A stretch of DNA of 64,000 bases from Sipunculus nudus (taxonomy: Eukaryota > Annelida > Sipuncula > Golfingiida > Sipunculidae). A program made the translations under genes and the position numbers. The notes below the pieces were generated by a model that saw only the letters and a program-made list of their open reading frames with translations, was not told the origin of the DNA and searched no databases. Below, piece after piece: positions 13,401-28,400 of the stretch. Position 1 is the stretch's first letter. Every line of letters starts with the position of its first letter. The DNA lies in NCBI GenBank assembly GCA_026874595.1, contig CM049306.1, positions 83,230,142 to 83,294,141 of the forward strand, read 5' to 3'.

Positions 13401-16400
13401 GTAATAAAAATTTGGAGAGTACTTTGTAATTTAACTTGTAACTACAGGTCCACTCCATGTTTGGTCCATGGAAGAGCTCCTGCTTTAACCTGTGGGTGAA
13501 CGTGGTGAACTTTGTGTGTCACATCGGGGAGAACGCGGATGTTCTCATGGCTTTATACGATGCCAAACAAAACGAGTATATCAGGTGAGTACATGCAACA
13601 CAAAAACCTCGTCACACTGGAGCTGTTATCTTGTGTGATTTTGACCAGGAATAAAAATGACAGGGCTATAGTGATTAAATATGCAGTCACATGTTATGAC
13701 ATATCTTACATGATCCCATAAAACTTAAGTATAAGACTATCACATTTACATAATAAGACCACCTGTTACTACCTGTAATTTGTCATGTTCCTTGTTGCTT
13801 CCTATAAAACCAAGAGAAGATTGTCCATGACTATAATATGACTAGTCCCCTGTAGTCTCATGATTGTCTTGTTACTTGTTGCTACCTTTAAAACCAACAT
13901 AAGACTATCCATGACTCTCTTGTGATAAGTCCTCTTCTGTCAAAAGACTAACTGTTTAGCCTATTGTCGGGCTATTGTTGTCACCCAAGCCATCCGTCTT
14001 TCAATCTGTCCGTCCAGCGTGTTAAAATTTCCTTGTGAGCGGGATATCTGGAAAAGAATTTACCCTAGGAATTTTATTTCTTTGGTGCTGATGGATAATA
14101 ACAAAATCTCGGTCAAGTTTGAAGATGGGTGACCTTGACTTATTTTTCAACATTTAAGAGCGAATAATAGAAAAAACTAAGAAGCTTATTTCTCAGGAAC
14201 TACTGGTTGGATTGTTTTAAAACATGCTATGATTATTGGCACTGATGGTCTGTAACTGCTGCATGAGTTTGGGGGCACCACCTCCAAAATCCTGATTTTA
14301 AAAGAATTTTTATCCCATTTTTCAAATTTTTGCCTTGTGAGCAGGGTATCTCCAAAAGTATTCAACACAGGAATTTCATTTCTTTGGTGTTGATACATAT
14401 CAACAAAATATCGATCAAGTTCAAAGATGGATTACCTTGACCTAATTCTCAAGGTCACAGAGCTTATAACAGAAAAATACTTAGGAGCTTATTTCTCAGG
14501 AATCACTGGATGGATTGTTTTGGAATGTGAAATGGTCATTGGCCTTGGACATTCTCTTAAGTGCTGCATGACTTACAAAGACTGGGGCCAGACTTACAAA
14601 TTTACTACATACCTTTCTAGTTCCAATTGAACAAGAAACATATATACAGAAATACATCCATGTTAGAACAAATATTACATGAATACTTGTTACTGTTACC
14701 ATCCATAAATACTGCTCTTTTGGCTGAGGGCTTATGTCAGCTTTTGCTGATATTCTAGTTGACCATTTGGTAGATGTTGTGCTGTTGTCAGGCCCACTGA
14801 TCACATGGACTTGTCATGTGACTTTATTGTGGTCGTTCATGACTTCCATTGATTGAGGGTCATATTATTCTGTATCTTGTCCTAATTCCTAATGTGACTT
14901 AGCACATTAGTCCAGGCTTATGCATTTACACTTTCACTTGGTATCTTAATAAATGTCCTCTTTAATTGACTTGTTATTGATTACAGTATGACTCAGTGTT
15001 ATGCAAACCATCTGCACAGTAGGCGCCCTGCAGAAGCTGTTAGGAAAATAAACATACACTTTAGATGGAATGTATTACTGTCTGCCAGTCCATTACTTTT
15101 AAGTGTTGCCATTTTAAGTTTTTATTGGAGAGATTATTTTGCAAAATCCACGCATATTTAATTAGGTCAGAGGTCACCAGACTACTTTGTGCTGTTGTCA
15201 CAATAAATTACGTAGAAAATGATGGATTTGAATGAAACATAACACAAATATTAACCAATATATTATCTCTTCCAAGTTTGATTTCTGGTAAAATCAAGCA
15301 TATTTAATGAGGTCAGAGGTCACAAACCATATAATGGGCGTATTATGCACCCTTACGGTGCTCTGGTTATACTTAGTTTTATTGATGGGTTGTATAACAG
15401 TATGGGAAGCGTCTGTCTGTATGCAGGGACTCTGTATGAAGTATCATGAAGCATACTGTGAGTGTCTACCAATAAAGTATCCCACCTGAGTTTGATACTA
15501 GGCAAAATTTGCAAATAATTAATCAAGTCAGAGGTCTCAAGACCTGTAGAGGGTGTCCTATGCCCTCTTTTGATGTTCTTGTTTAGGTTCTTGTCTGTCT
15601 CTGAAGAAAATTCTATAAAAAAGAGTATAATGTTCTTGTCATCCCAAAGCAAATGTTTACTGGTCTGTACAAGTATAAAAGTGGAACATTTGTCTCAATG
15701 TATTTATTGATTTTTATTATTTTATCAAACTTCATACTATTGATTGATGGTTTTCAGATGGAAACATAGACATCTATTTGTATAGTGTTCCTCTTTTACA
15801 GTTTAATTTTATTCAGTATCCCTATACTTGCCATTGGTTCATAATAATACTGTATATGCTTGAATACTAACTTTGTTTTGCAGTGAACATTATATAACCA
15901 AATGGGGAAACCAGGGAATGCCACGAGATGCCAACATAGAACTTCCACACAACCTCAACGTCCTCTTTACCGTAAGTTAATCACTCAGTTGTAAACTTTA
16001 TACTAGTCACAACTCTAAATTCTATAGCTAAATTTTATGTTTATTTTCAGGATATCTTTGCTTGTATCTGTTTAAAACTTTAATTCTAGATAAAGTACTT
16101 ACCTTAATGTTAGACACAAATATTAATTAACTCACTCTGTAATGCAGCGGAAGACGCTTAGAGATCAGATAGTGCTTGGCAGTTTAACAAGTATTACCTA
16201 TATTCATAGTTGGTATAATTTTTACAAATATAAAGAAAACTAACAAACCTGTAACAGGCATGTCCAGGCATCTTTAAGGCAACTCAGAACTACATTTAAC
16301 AAGATTATGTTTGCCCTTGTATGTACTCAATATAAGATGATAATCTTTAGCAATGAGTTGATTTTCTTGAATGCATTAAATTTTTTAGAACTATTTCTAT

Positions 16401-19400
16401 GGAATGCAAATGTTTCTTGTTTCTTTTAGGACCTTGGGTATAAAGATATGACCCTTGACAAAGTGTACTTAGTTTGCCACATAATTAGAATAGGTAAGTC
16501 TGTGACCATTGAAACTGTAGGAAAGCAGCATTGGGTTGAACTGAATATTATTTGTTCATTTGTATCTTCATAACACAAAGTATTAGAATAAAGCACCCAG
16601 TTTGTGAGCAGATAAAAGAATACTTCTATTTTATGTTGATGAGTGTATATTCAGCATCAACTGTTTTATCATATCTTCAGAGATTCAGCCATACATACAG
16701 CTGCAAACAGCTTATGATAACAAATTAAAATATATAATTTTCTTTTAAACGTACATGTAAAAATGGTTTCATTGCTGAAGAGATAACATGGGAGGTTTTC
16801 TGTTTTCACATGTTTCTGTTTATTTGTTAGATTATTTGTAGCATAATGCAAACACTACTCAAACAATTTCAACAGTCTTTGTGGAGGGATTGGACTTTGG
16901 ATATTAAAAAATGTTGCTAAATTTCCTTCTTGATCTACAAAGGAGGTGGATCTTGGATTGTGTTGCATGCTATTCTAGTTTAAGAAAATGTATTTGCAAG
17001 GTCTGCAGAATGCTAGTTAATAATATAATAAATACTAAGCCCTTTTACTGTACCATAATATTTTGATACATAGGAAGAATGAATGTCAAACTCAACGAAC
17101 ACAAAAAGCACACCAACACATGTCGGAGACCATTTGGAGTGGCAGGTAGGTGTATACCTTGAAAAAGCAGTTCCCAAGTAAAATATCCAGGGCATTTCAT
17201 TACTGTTACATAGCTTAACACTTTTGAACTTTATATTTATAGTGGTAAAGTTATTGATTTACTAGCTCTCAATCTTTATGGTAAAATTTCTTTAATGTAG
17301 GATTCAGTATACTCTATGTTGTGTTTTTAAGTACATAAATACTCAAAATCTCAACTGAAACATTCAGTAACTCTGAAATGTGAAGAAGAAATACTGACAG
17401 TACAAAAATAGTTCCTTTGCAGTTCACCTGAACAAAATCAGTTCAACTCTGAGCTCTAAAATAACTGATTGATTAATGAGTGATTAATGAGTGATTAACT
17501 CTGGACTCTAAAAATACTGTGCACATTGAGCCTCTCTTGTGACCTATATTTATACCATAGAATGATGAGGCAGAAATATTCCAGGTTGTTCTTTGCATTC
17601 CAGATTGCATTGTGGCAAGCTGTTGGTTAAAATATTGGCAAGGTTATAGCAGAAGTATCACTCACCTCACTCATATTCACAATAGTTGATTGTGCATTTT
17701 AACATATACAGTATGTCTAAAACCTTAAATTCCATATTAACGGTCATCTATTTTGCTTCAGTCTTGGACATCACAGACATCATGAAGGGAGCTGTAGAAC
17801 CAGATGAGACCAAGCAGTTCTTTGTGCCCTACATGGGCTGTGGAGAGAAAGATTCCATGGACTCAGCACTCAAGAAAGCCACGAGTGTCAAAGAAATAAC
17901 GCAGAAAGAACATCGGGGCCAGGGATTATGGGTATCAATGAAGAGGATCATTGGAGATGTCAAACAGGTAATGGCTTCAAGACATTTTCTGGTTAAAATG
18001 TCACTAGAAACATCCTATTGTTTATATCATTATCTCCCTTTGAGGTAAAGGAGTGTTACATTTGAAAAAAGGCATGAATATTTAATTCATGTTTCAGCTA
18101 CTTTTATACTGCCTCCTACTATCTCAGTAAACTTGAAACTTTTCAGCAATTCGGATAAAAATTATTTAAAATTTTGTTTTGTTGTATCAGTTCATGAAAA
18201 TTGTATTTAAATTTTATATTAATTATTGTTAAGAGTCATGGATAGCTATATTGTTATTTTTCAGAGCAGTTAATATAAGTTTTGATTCTATTTTGAGTCA
18301 TTAATTGGTGTTTTGATATAATGAGACATCCAGAGTTTGTTGCTTGTAAAATCAAGGGGTTACTAGTAAGAAGCAAGGCCTTACTATGTCATTATTTATC
18401 ATACATCAAGTATTTCTGTCTTTCAGGCCAGAAAAGAAAATGCTCATCTAGTCACAGTCATGACAGCAATAGCTAGGAAGATGGGATTTCCTGATGTTAT
18501 TATGCCAGGTTATTATCTAGATATACAGTAAAATAGATTTAAACATAAAATTAATATATATATCAACTAAGCTACAAGATCTATAAAAAATGAGTAAAGT
18601 AAATCCTTCAAATTACAACCACTTCAAAAAGTTGTAGTGCATTTTTGAGGTGTTTGTCTAAATGCTGTCTTATATAAAGAGCAAAAAAAAGATTTGGGAC
18701 TGTAAACAAGTGGTTGTTATTTTGGGGTGGTCACTAGAGAGAGATGTTTCATAGGGCAAAGTTTTTCTGTAATCAAAATTGCGTGATCTGTTTTACATGA
18801 ACCAGAGATGTAGTATATCTGTTTATAAAAAATCAGATTAATCCATTCAAATTAAAATAATGTAAAAGAAAAAACTTAGATTTACAGATTTCATTGATTA
18901 CATTATATGGCCAGTTATTCAAGGTTATGGAGCCAAAAGGTGTACTAATCTGAAACGCTCATTTGCTTCATGACAGGTGACATCCGCAATGACATTTATG
19001 TGACTTTGGCACAAGGAGAGTTCAAGAAAGGCAACAAGACTTCAGATAAGAATGTAGAGGTCACTATGACAGTGTGCAATGAGAAAGGAGAAGAATTACA
19101 GGTAATATGTAATATGGGGTTAATACAGAAAGCAAAAACACCCTGCAAAAGTCAAGGTTTTTAATTTTCAAAGTGTCATGCTACCAAAGCAAAAATCAGG
19201 GGAAACATGAAAAAATAATTGTTTTCTCTATCAAATAATTTATGCATAATTAAAAGTTGATGAGATGTTGTTCCTGTTCTGTGAAAAAGTAAATTGCATA
19301 ATGTGCATTCATACTTGAATAGAAATATTTATCTTGTTCCATGTTCTAGCCACCATCTTCAAGGTTAAATTAGGTGAAATATAAGATTTTGTTAACATAA

Positions 19401-22400
19401 TAACTTTTGAAGTACTGCATATTGTTTTTCCAAATTTGATACATACATTGGGTTAACCTAACTCTTGCTGGAGTTCTTAAACTGGTGACCTGCACAGGAA
19501 GTGTTATTTACAGGGAGTGACCCAGTATTTCTGTGTTTTATCTATAGAATGTTGTGAGTGAAGGGGCTGGAGGAAACATGGTGTCCACCTACAAATCCAT
19601 AATCTACTACCAGTGTGACCGTCCAAAGTGGTTTGAGACTGTCAAGGTAAATTTGGTTAAAACTGGTGTTTCTACAACTTTTAAATAATTGTGTGCATTA
19701 CCATTTGATAGGGTTGTTGCAAGAATGGATTTTTTCCCCTCACTGTTTAATTTTTAGGATAATATTTGATAACTTAATTTCAAACGACACATAGGTTGGT
19801 CCAGAGGATAAACTGTGCAAAGCATTTGGTTCAGATATTAAAAAATGAAGCTAAAGAAAGTTAATTTAACCTGTTCATTTAGAATTGTAAGGGGGCATAT
19901 TAAAAGCTGGTCAGATTATCACTACCATACATATGTGGCCTTCGTAGCTTGGTGGTCGTAAATACAAGTCTATGTTTGAGCATCCCAGAAAAAATACAAA
20001 ATACACAGAAATTGCCAGATTCTTCAGGAACGGCTGGATGGATTGTCATATTTGGTGTGCTTATGGGTCTTGATGAATTTGAGCTAATATGCATGAACTA
20101 TGATGCCACTTACTTTATCTTAATTAGTTTCCTGTAAGCATCATGACCTATGGGTCACTTGTACAACATTGATGTGTTTACTTAAAGGTTGTAGATAGAG
20201 CAGCTCATACAGCAAGAAGTGTCCTTACCTTAACAGTAATTACCCAGAGTTCATTAATCTGTTGGCAGATTAGACCAAAATCACATGTATTCTATAGAAA
20301 AGGTAGGTGAATAACTGGCTTTAAAAAACTTTCACTTATGGATTCTTTATCTCTAACAGGTGGCAGTTCCTATTGAAGATTGCTACACATCCCACCTCAA
20401 GTTCACTTTCAAACACCGCTCTTCCACGGAGGGTAAATGTTTGTGTCAACCTTTATTATATTAGCTTGCTGCGTGCTCTCTGCATGGAATCTACCACTCA
20501 GCTCACTCACTGTTCAGGATCTGGTAACATTTGGATAAGTCTGTTCCACCAGGTGGTGCCCATGGAAGTTGGGGATTATTCTCATTGGCTTAAATATTAT
20601 CAAACAGTTTTACATGAAGGTTGAAGGTCCTGAACCTGATTAAGGTTAAGGTCACAGGTCATGTGCTATAACAACTATATTCAAAAGCTGCTGATTGGTT
20701 GTTTAGTGTCATGAATATTCTAAAATTATAACTTTCAAAGTGAGGCTGGCAAACCATGGTTCACAGCACGTCTCCAGGCAACAAGATTCAGAAGAAGAGA
20801 AAGTTTTAAACAATAAAAGTTGGTTTTTGTCATGAAGTTTCTCATCCCATATTAGGCCTTTGGTTCCTCACCAACTTTCATGTCAAACTGTTGCGATATT
20901 GTAAAAATAGACTGTCTTCTCAAGTTTTGATTATATTGCATTGCTAAAATACTTTGCAAGGTATTGTTTTGGTTTTATTTTATTCCTCATTCTTTTATTA
21001 CAACTTGCCTTCTGGAATTAGTCTGCCAATTGGTGAAGATATTGCCAAATTTCAAAGGGCACCCCACCATGGAACAGACTTTAACAATGGTTAGCTCCTA
21101 CTAGTGTACATGTACACAAAGGGTTAGTGCCCCCTGTCCCATATCACCAGTTGTTTCCTACATAATATTAGGTATGCCAGAATAAAACCTTCAGGTATAC
21201 TTTTATAGAAACACACATAGTGTATCTCCGGGTATTCATACATTTTCTGACTGGTAAATGGCAAGTTTACTTTCACTTACATTGTTATGTCTTAAACTGT
21301 TTCATTATCACTGCATGTGAACTCAGACATATAATTAATACTAGTTAATGTATAGGGTTATTGGTTAAGGTAGATATGAAGTTAATAAATCTGTTCTCAA
21401 GCACCAGAGATGTAATGTAGTACCTTTGAACAAGATAATTGTTAATTACGGTAACTCCTGCATTTGCTTCTCAGCGCTATCTAGTATTCAGACATTGAAA
21501 GATTTTGAAATATAAAATATCTGTATATTTAATTAAACATTAACTTAAATCATATTTCAGCGTAATGCAGTGAAATGTCAGGTATTCTGGTTGGCAATCA
21601 ACTCAATTGTATAAGAACATACAATGGAATTATCCAGTTTTAATGCCTTACTCAAAGGTCATGTGTTTCCTTAAATTAACACAAGATGGCACTGATATGC
21701 AATAGCAGTTTACCATAACTAATAATGAATACAACTGAGATAACCCATACTTGAATGGTCACATCATCACACAGTGCATGGTTCAGTACACTAAGAGTAC
21801 AAAGTTTTAATGCACCAGTCGTTACTTAGGATGTACATTTTAAAACTTCAGGCATGGACAGATGAATGTGACACTTCATCTTTCACTGTATTCTTCATGT
21901 TTCCCTTCTCACTGAGATATTTTGTCCATAACCTGCTAGAATTATCTCACAAGGCCACACCAAAAAAATATTATTTTTTTTCTACAGATTTGCTGCTCCA
22001 GTTTTTCATGTTTCTTTTTGCAAGTTAGGGCTTGATCCTTGGTATTGTTGCAAATTTGTGCTCTTGTTTTGATAAGTTCAAAGAATTCTGTATGGTATAG
22101 AAAAAGGACCAAATTTTTATTGATTATGTGCACTATTTAAAAAAATTGAAGATAATTCTTGTATTTTTCCTAGCAAGCTTGAAAACTTTCATGTATTGTA
22201 AATTGACCAGAATATTTTATTTCTTTTAAAACATTTGTGGCCTCCCATCAATTATTGTTTCCTCAGAGTCTTTAGAACAATTTTTTTTGGTGTGGCCTAA
22301 GCAAATGATAAAGATTCAGAGGCCTTTATACTTGCACTGTAATACATGACTGTAATTGTTAATATCTCAAGAAACTTTACTGTTGCTTATAGCGTAGTTC

Positions 22401-25400
22401 AATTTAAGTCAGCTGAGGTTCTGTGTATATTTATCTTCTAGGGCTGTAATGAACACTAGTACACTGATTTATCATGATACAAACTGCCATAGAGTGTTAG
22501 GTAGATGTCCATGTATCAAAGCATTGAAGATTCTGTGGTTGTCTTTTTGTTCGCTAGGGTTTTTAATATGTGATATTCACGACAGGGAAATTATCGTGTA
22601 AATAAAACCCTCATGAATAAGATTCCCCTTTGTCAAAGGGATGTCTTAAAGTAAAATATTGATATATTAATAGATCTTGCTTGTTACTCGTGAATCTAAG
22701 ACTTCTATAATGAGTGATATCAAATCTTTTATATAATGTGCTGATAATGAACAAGAATTTCCATTTGTTCGATTCTGCCTTGAGTCTTTGTCCAAGTTTA
22801 ATGATTTGCCTACAGATTATTTAATTTAAGTAAATCATGTTATTTTTATTAGATATACTTTGTGTAGTTTACAATATGCACAAGTTGCCAAAACATAACC
22901 CTCATGAAACAATGATAATGTGAAAAATCACAAAATTTTAACCCTGCAAATATTAAGCCGACTACATTATACTATTAGCTGATGGAAAGTGACATTGTAC
23001 ATCTGATAGTCACTTGGTGTCATAAGATGCATGTAAAGTTAAAAGTCATTGGTCAGGAAAGAGTCGAACTGCTTATAATTGGCTAATCACATCCTACACA
23101 AACCAGCAGAAGAGGTTTTTATGGATGCATTTTGTGATGCCTTCCTGAAGCATATGGATGAATATATCAGACTTGATTGATGAGCAAATATTGGAATTTT
23201 CATGGAATCTATACTATAATACTCCTTATATTATTTGTATCATGACCTGAAGTGTCATGATACTGAACAAGTGAAATAATATATATCATTACAGCCCTAT
23301 TATTTGTCTGTCCAGTGGCCTTATTATAGTATTTCTGTGACTTCAACAGAATAACTTAGGTAACTCCTAGAGCTTAAACTTCTAATTTTTTATTGGATTA
23401 TTTAGTACTGCATAATCCTACATGTCTTCAAAATGTTTTGACATGGTATGATATTTAGTAATTAAAACAATTTAACAGTTCTGGACATATAACAAGAAAA
23501 ATTAGTATGGCATATCTTCAGATATCCCTTTTTGTAAATTTGTTTAGTAGTACTTATCCCTAGTTATATATATACCCTGGTAGATTTGTATTTATAGATA
23601 TTTATAGATACAGATATTATTTCCTACTTTTCCTAGCTTTGCATATATAACAATAAATAATTATAATTATCCAATTAAACCTGTTATATTTTAAAACGCA
23701 AACTTACACTAAGGTTCTTTAGCAGTAGACCTACTTAATCTTCTTTATTCCCATATGTTATACACGTTGTTTTGTTTAGTATATTTATTTTTATGTGTCA
23801 TCTCTTTACCGTGACAGCCAAAGACAGAAGTGAGAAGCCTTTTGCTCTTGCGTATGTTAAACTCCTGCAGGAGAATGGAACTACCCTCCGCGACAAAGCC
23901 CATGATCTGCTAGTTTATAAGGTGAGGGACAAATAAAGTCGGAGTGTCTGACACGCCCAACCCCCCCCCCCCCCGCCAATTTCAGCTTATGGAATCCCCC
24001 TCCCAAAAATTCTATATCTGCCCTAGCTATTTACATATAATGTTTGTTATTGAATGTTGTTTAAAGGCATGACAATTTAAATGCTGACTTGACTGCTTTA
24101 CCACTGGGCTATCTAAGTATTGAATCTTTGTCGAGAATTAACACTATTTAGTCACTTGATTGTGTTCCAATGGTGAAAGGTGTTCTACAGGTACACTAAA
24201 TAATTATCCCCCGCCACAGCAGATCATGAGGTGTAGTGATCAGCTCTGTCAGTCTGTCTGTCCATCTGCCCATAAACAGTTGTTCTGCAATGCAATATCT
24301 TGAAAAATTTTACACAGATCTACTTGTAATTGTAGTAACAGGTGCATCTCATGGGTCTTCAGAACTGATTAGCATTCTGTCACATCTCAGTTATTTTTTA
24401 AATTATTCTATGAGTTTTTCAAGTTTGATTTTTATATTTCATATGTCATACAATATCTCTAAAGGTGTTATTGGGATCCACCTCTGATCAGTAAGGCATG
24501 TTTATCTTATTAGTCTCCTTGCCTGATTTGATTAATATGCATTCTCGGTTAACTTTGTCCAATTTCTCCATTAAATCTGACAAATTACATATTTCTCACA
24601 TTGCCTTTCCGTGGGGGATCCAGTCCTGTGGAGAGTTTCAAATTATATACAGGCATTGTTCAATTAGGTTTACATTAAGATTGCAGGACACTGTCATTTA
24701 TACATGTAGTCAAGAGCTGTTTATCAATGCAGACTGGATAACGGAGAATATCACACAGATTCCAGTAAGATCTTATTATCAAAACTTACTCTTCTGATAA
24801 ATGTCCTCAGTATGATGGTAAGAAATCTGAAGATGGAGCCTTGTACTTGAAATGTCCATCAACGCGGGCCGAGCTGGAGAGGAAGAGCACAGGAGGTATA
24901 CCTATCCACAAGATGCACATCGGTCACGGACCGTACTCGCTCAACCAGAGTGACAGCTTTGAGATTGACACCCTGGTCTGCTCAACTAAACTCACACATA
25001 ACGGTAAATACAGTGTACTGCTTTCTTTGTTTATAATAATTGATAATTTTTTTCAAATTATAAACTTTAAATTATTTTACATGGATTGTACAACAAATTT
25101 TAATAACTAATACGAGGCACTCTCCATGGCTATGATGGTGGCATTTAGAAGTGTTTAGAGGTGGAGGAAGGACCGGAGAAAACCACCAACCTTGGACAGG
25201 GCACTACAACCCACTCTACCCGCGACTCCAGTGATCGAACCCAGGTACCCAGCGGAGAGAGCCGAGCATTTAAACCCTGAAAAATATGATAATATTTCTA
25301 CCATAGGGTTGGATGTAGCATTTTGGTTAAGTTGTTGGACTAAGGAGTTTAAGGTCCTTGGTTCAATCCTTAACACTTCTGCTTAGATAAAAAGGTTAAA

Positions 25401-28400
25401 ATCTCGAAAGAACCTCAGAGAATGTGAAATATAAATGATTCCCAAACCTGTAGAAGTAAACAGTATAAAATAAGGTCCCAAACAGTCAAGTGATAACACA
25501 CTTCATAAAGCAGGATCTCTTCACTGCTTGGCTAATAGGCTGGGTTGCAGTGGCTTGTCCAAGGCCGGTGGTTTTTGCTGGGTCCTCTGGGTTCTGCCAC
25601 CTCTACCTGCTACCAAAAGCCAATATCTGAGCCATGGAGAATCCCCTTATTAGTATAACTATTTATGCAGTATGTGTAAAGCAAATCGTTTAAATAATAC
25701 CATTACATATATGTAAAGTGATATGACTTGATGCAGTGCATATAATGAGTGCTGTTTAAACAATAAATTTATTTATTTATTTATAATCCAGAGGGCTTAA
25801 TTAATAAACATAAGGTGTATTATGCATGTTACCTCCAATCTCATTTAGTAACAGTGCCAGTGGGGTTTAACTAAATTTTTATCCAAACTAAATCAAAGAA
25901 AATAAGTGTAGAAATAGGAGAAGTTTCACTTTGATAATTATACTCATATTGTATAATTAAAGCCGTCTTGTTAAGTAGAGCTGTAAACCTTTGATATAAG
26001 CTTACTGTGATGTGGATGTTTTACTGCTACAGAGGATCTAATGGGATTGTTGAAGTGGAGAGAAAACCCCAGCAGTCTCAAGAACCATCTGACAGCCATC
26101 ATGCAGGTCGATGGAGAGGATGTTGTCAAGGTAACCAAACAGTATCATGTCATATAGTCATTCAGATCATCAGCATAATTTAATGTACACTTAAAAATGT
26201 CATCACTCTGCCAGATTCTTTGGAAATCCATTCATTATATATAAGTAAACCCCATTTTATTCTGTTGCATCAAGGGTTGCCCATCAGTTTATAGCGCAGC
26301 TGTGAGTCATCATCACAAAGTCATATAGGTCTCACGGCAACAGGTATGAAATTTTGTTATGGGCAGACCCCCTTTATATACCTGAAAATGGGTTATTGTG
26401 ACCTCATTTTTCAAGCAATGGAAGGAAAACAAATATTTATTCAAACATGCCCCATATAAAAATATTTGTTTTTTTGAGTCCTAGACTGATAATATGTCAG
26501 TGTTGCTAATGCTTAAGCTGTCATTAAACTTTTTTTATTTAAACTGTACATAATAGTGCTGTTTGAAGGGCTCTTCTGTGTTTTTGTGTAACAGTTTCTT
26601 CAGGACATCTTGGATGCACTGTTTAACATTCTCATGGAAAACTCAGACTGTGATAACTACGACAATCTGGTTTTTGATGCACTGGTAAGTTACTTTTCAT
26701 TTAAATTTAATATAAATTGTCATCCCCACGAAAGAATAATGGCTTAAAGTATCCATTAACTTTAAATATTACACCTTATTACTGGGAATCATTAATTAAA
26801 TTGGGATTGAGGCCACTTTTGTAGAATCAAACTGGAAAATAGTAACTAAACTTTAATTATAAATAGTCGCTACATGATCTGCAGTGCTAAATACATAGAC
26901 CAGGATATTGGTTTCATGTTCCTTTGATCTGAATATGCCTGTAAAGCGCAGAATGCTTTTTGTCTTCATTGTACGTAGAGGTAGTTTGATTATTGCAACT
27001 AAAAGGCAGTTCTATTTTATAATTGAAATATAATTTTTAAATTTTTAACCAAATAATTTTTAATATGTGTTTATTTAATTTTCTATATAGGTGTTAACAC
27101 CAGTTTAAGATGTCACGCTCTCTGAACACCATACTTGTATTACTGACTGACTTTGCTTACTTTTCCAGATCAACCTGATTGGCCTGATCTCAGACAGAAA
27201 ATACCATCAGTTCAGACCTGTCCTGGACGTGTACATCGAAGAAAACTTCAGTGCAACACTTGCTTATAAGTAAGGCTCGTACTGGCATATTGTGAAAATG
27301 TAATTGGTAAAACAATGAAAAGAGCATTAAAAATAATACTGTTTAATACTAATAAATTCTGGGCAGATATATACAGTTCATTATTAAGTGTAAAATACAG
27401 CCAACTGACATATATATTGGAATATGTACATTAGTATAAGATATGTAACAGAACCAGGTTAATACAGCAATATCATATCTTTACATGTACAAATGGTTAC
27501 ATATTTTATAATAATTCTTGGTTTCTTACTAGTATATATTTTTGGAAAACGGCATATGTTTTATAGTTTTATTTACTGATATACTGTACAGATATGTATA
27601 TATATTTGGAAAATGGCAAATATTCATAGTTCTATTTACTCATCTTTTATACAGATCTGTGCCCCTTGTGGTAAAACATTCATGATTTTCAAAAATATTT
27701 AATCATGATTGCACATGAAAATCTATACTGTAATTTATTATCTGAAAACATGCATGTATCGACTAAGTTTGTCTTTTCTCAGGTACAGGAAATTTTGTTT
27801 TTATTTGTAGTAAGCTGATGGTGGCCTTGAAGTACTACATCGAGAATGTCACAGAGAGGGTGAAAAGTGAATCCCTGCTCAAAGCCATGAAGTCGTTGGA
27901 GTACATCTTCAAGTTTATTATTAAGTCCAGGGTTCTCTTTGCTGCGTAAGTTTCTCAAAGTGTGCTACTCCTCAGTTAATATGAACTTAAATCCAATTAA
28001 CTTGATTCTGGTGATTATTTGATGGACAAACATTTATTGTATCCCAAGACAAAGTGGGGATACTATGGATTAAGGACGGTCGTGCCGCCGCCACAGAGAT
28101 TTCGTTTGGACGCGATAACTCAAAAAATATTTTATGGATCTTTACCAAACTTGACATGTGCATAGATATGGGTGAGAGGACGAAGCCTGTATAAAATGGG
28201 GTCATGACCTTTAATAGGAGAATGACCTTGGCCTTGAATAGGTCCATTTTGGGTGAAAATCACACAAATTCTTAAATATCTCAAGAAATCTTGCATAGAT
28301 TGATCTAAAAATCAAGGTGACCGAAGATCTTGGATAGTGTTGTCATGTACCGGAAACTGGTGGCGCCTTCTGTTATCCTTTTCTGGTTTTTGTGCTGTTT

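Larger units (their letters stand above)
20433..23817 (+). other. DOCK1: 3.4-kb intron between window exons 13 and 14
   Basis: Contains an isolated perfect DR1 motif (20649-20661) and an 861-bp hAT-like element (22439-23299). The rest, including 20662-22430 and 23308-23817, is AT-rich with nothing recognised. Small open frames here show no similarity I know. Confidence 0.7.

Noticed and set aside
17686-18048. 120-codon open frame around exon 9
   Set aside because: It is exon 9 plus read-through into introns on both sides; the true exon is 17762-17967.
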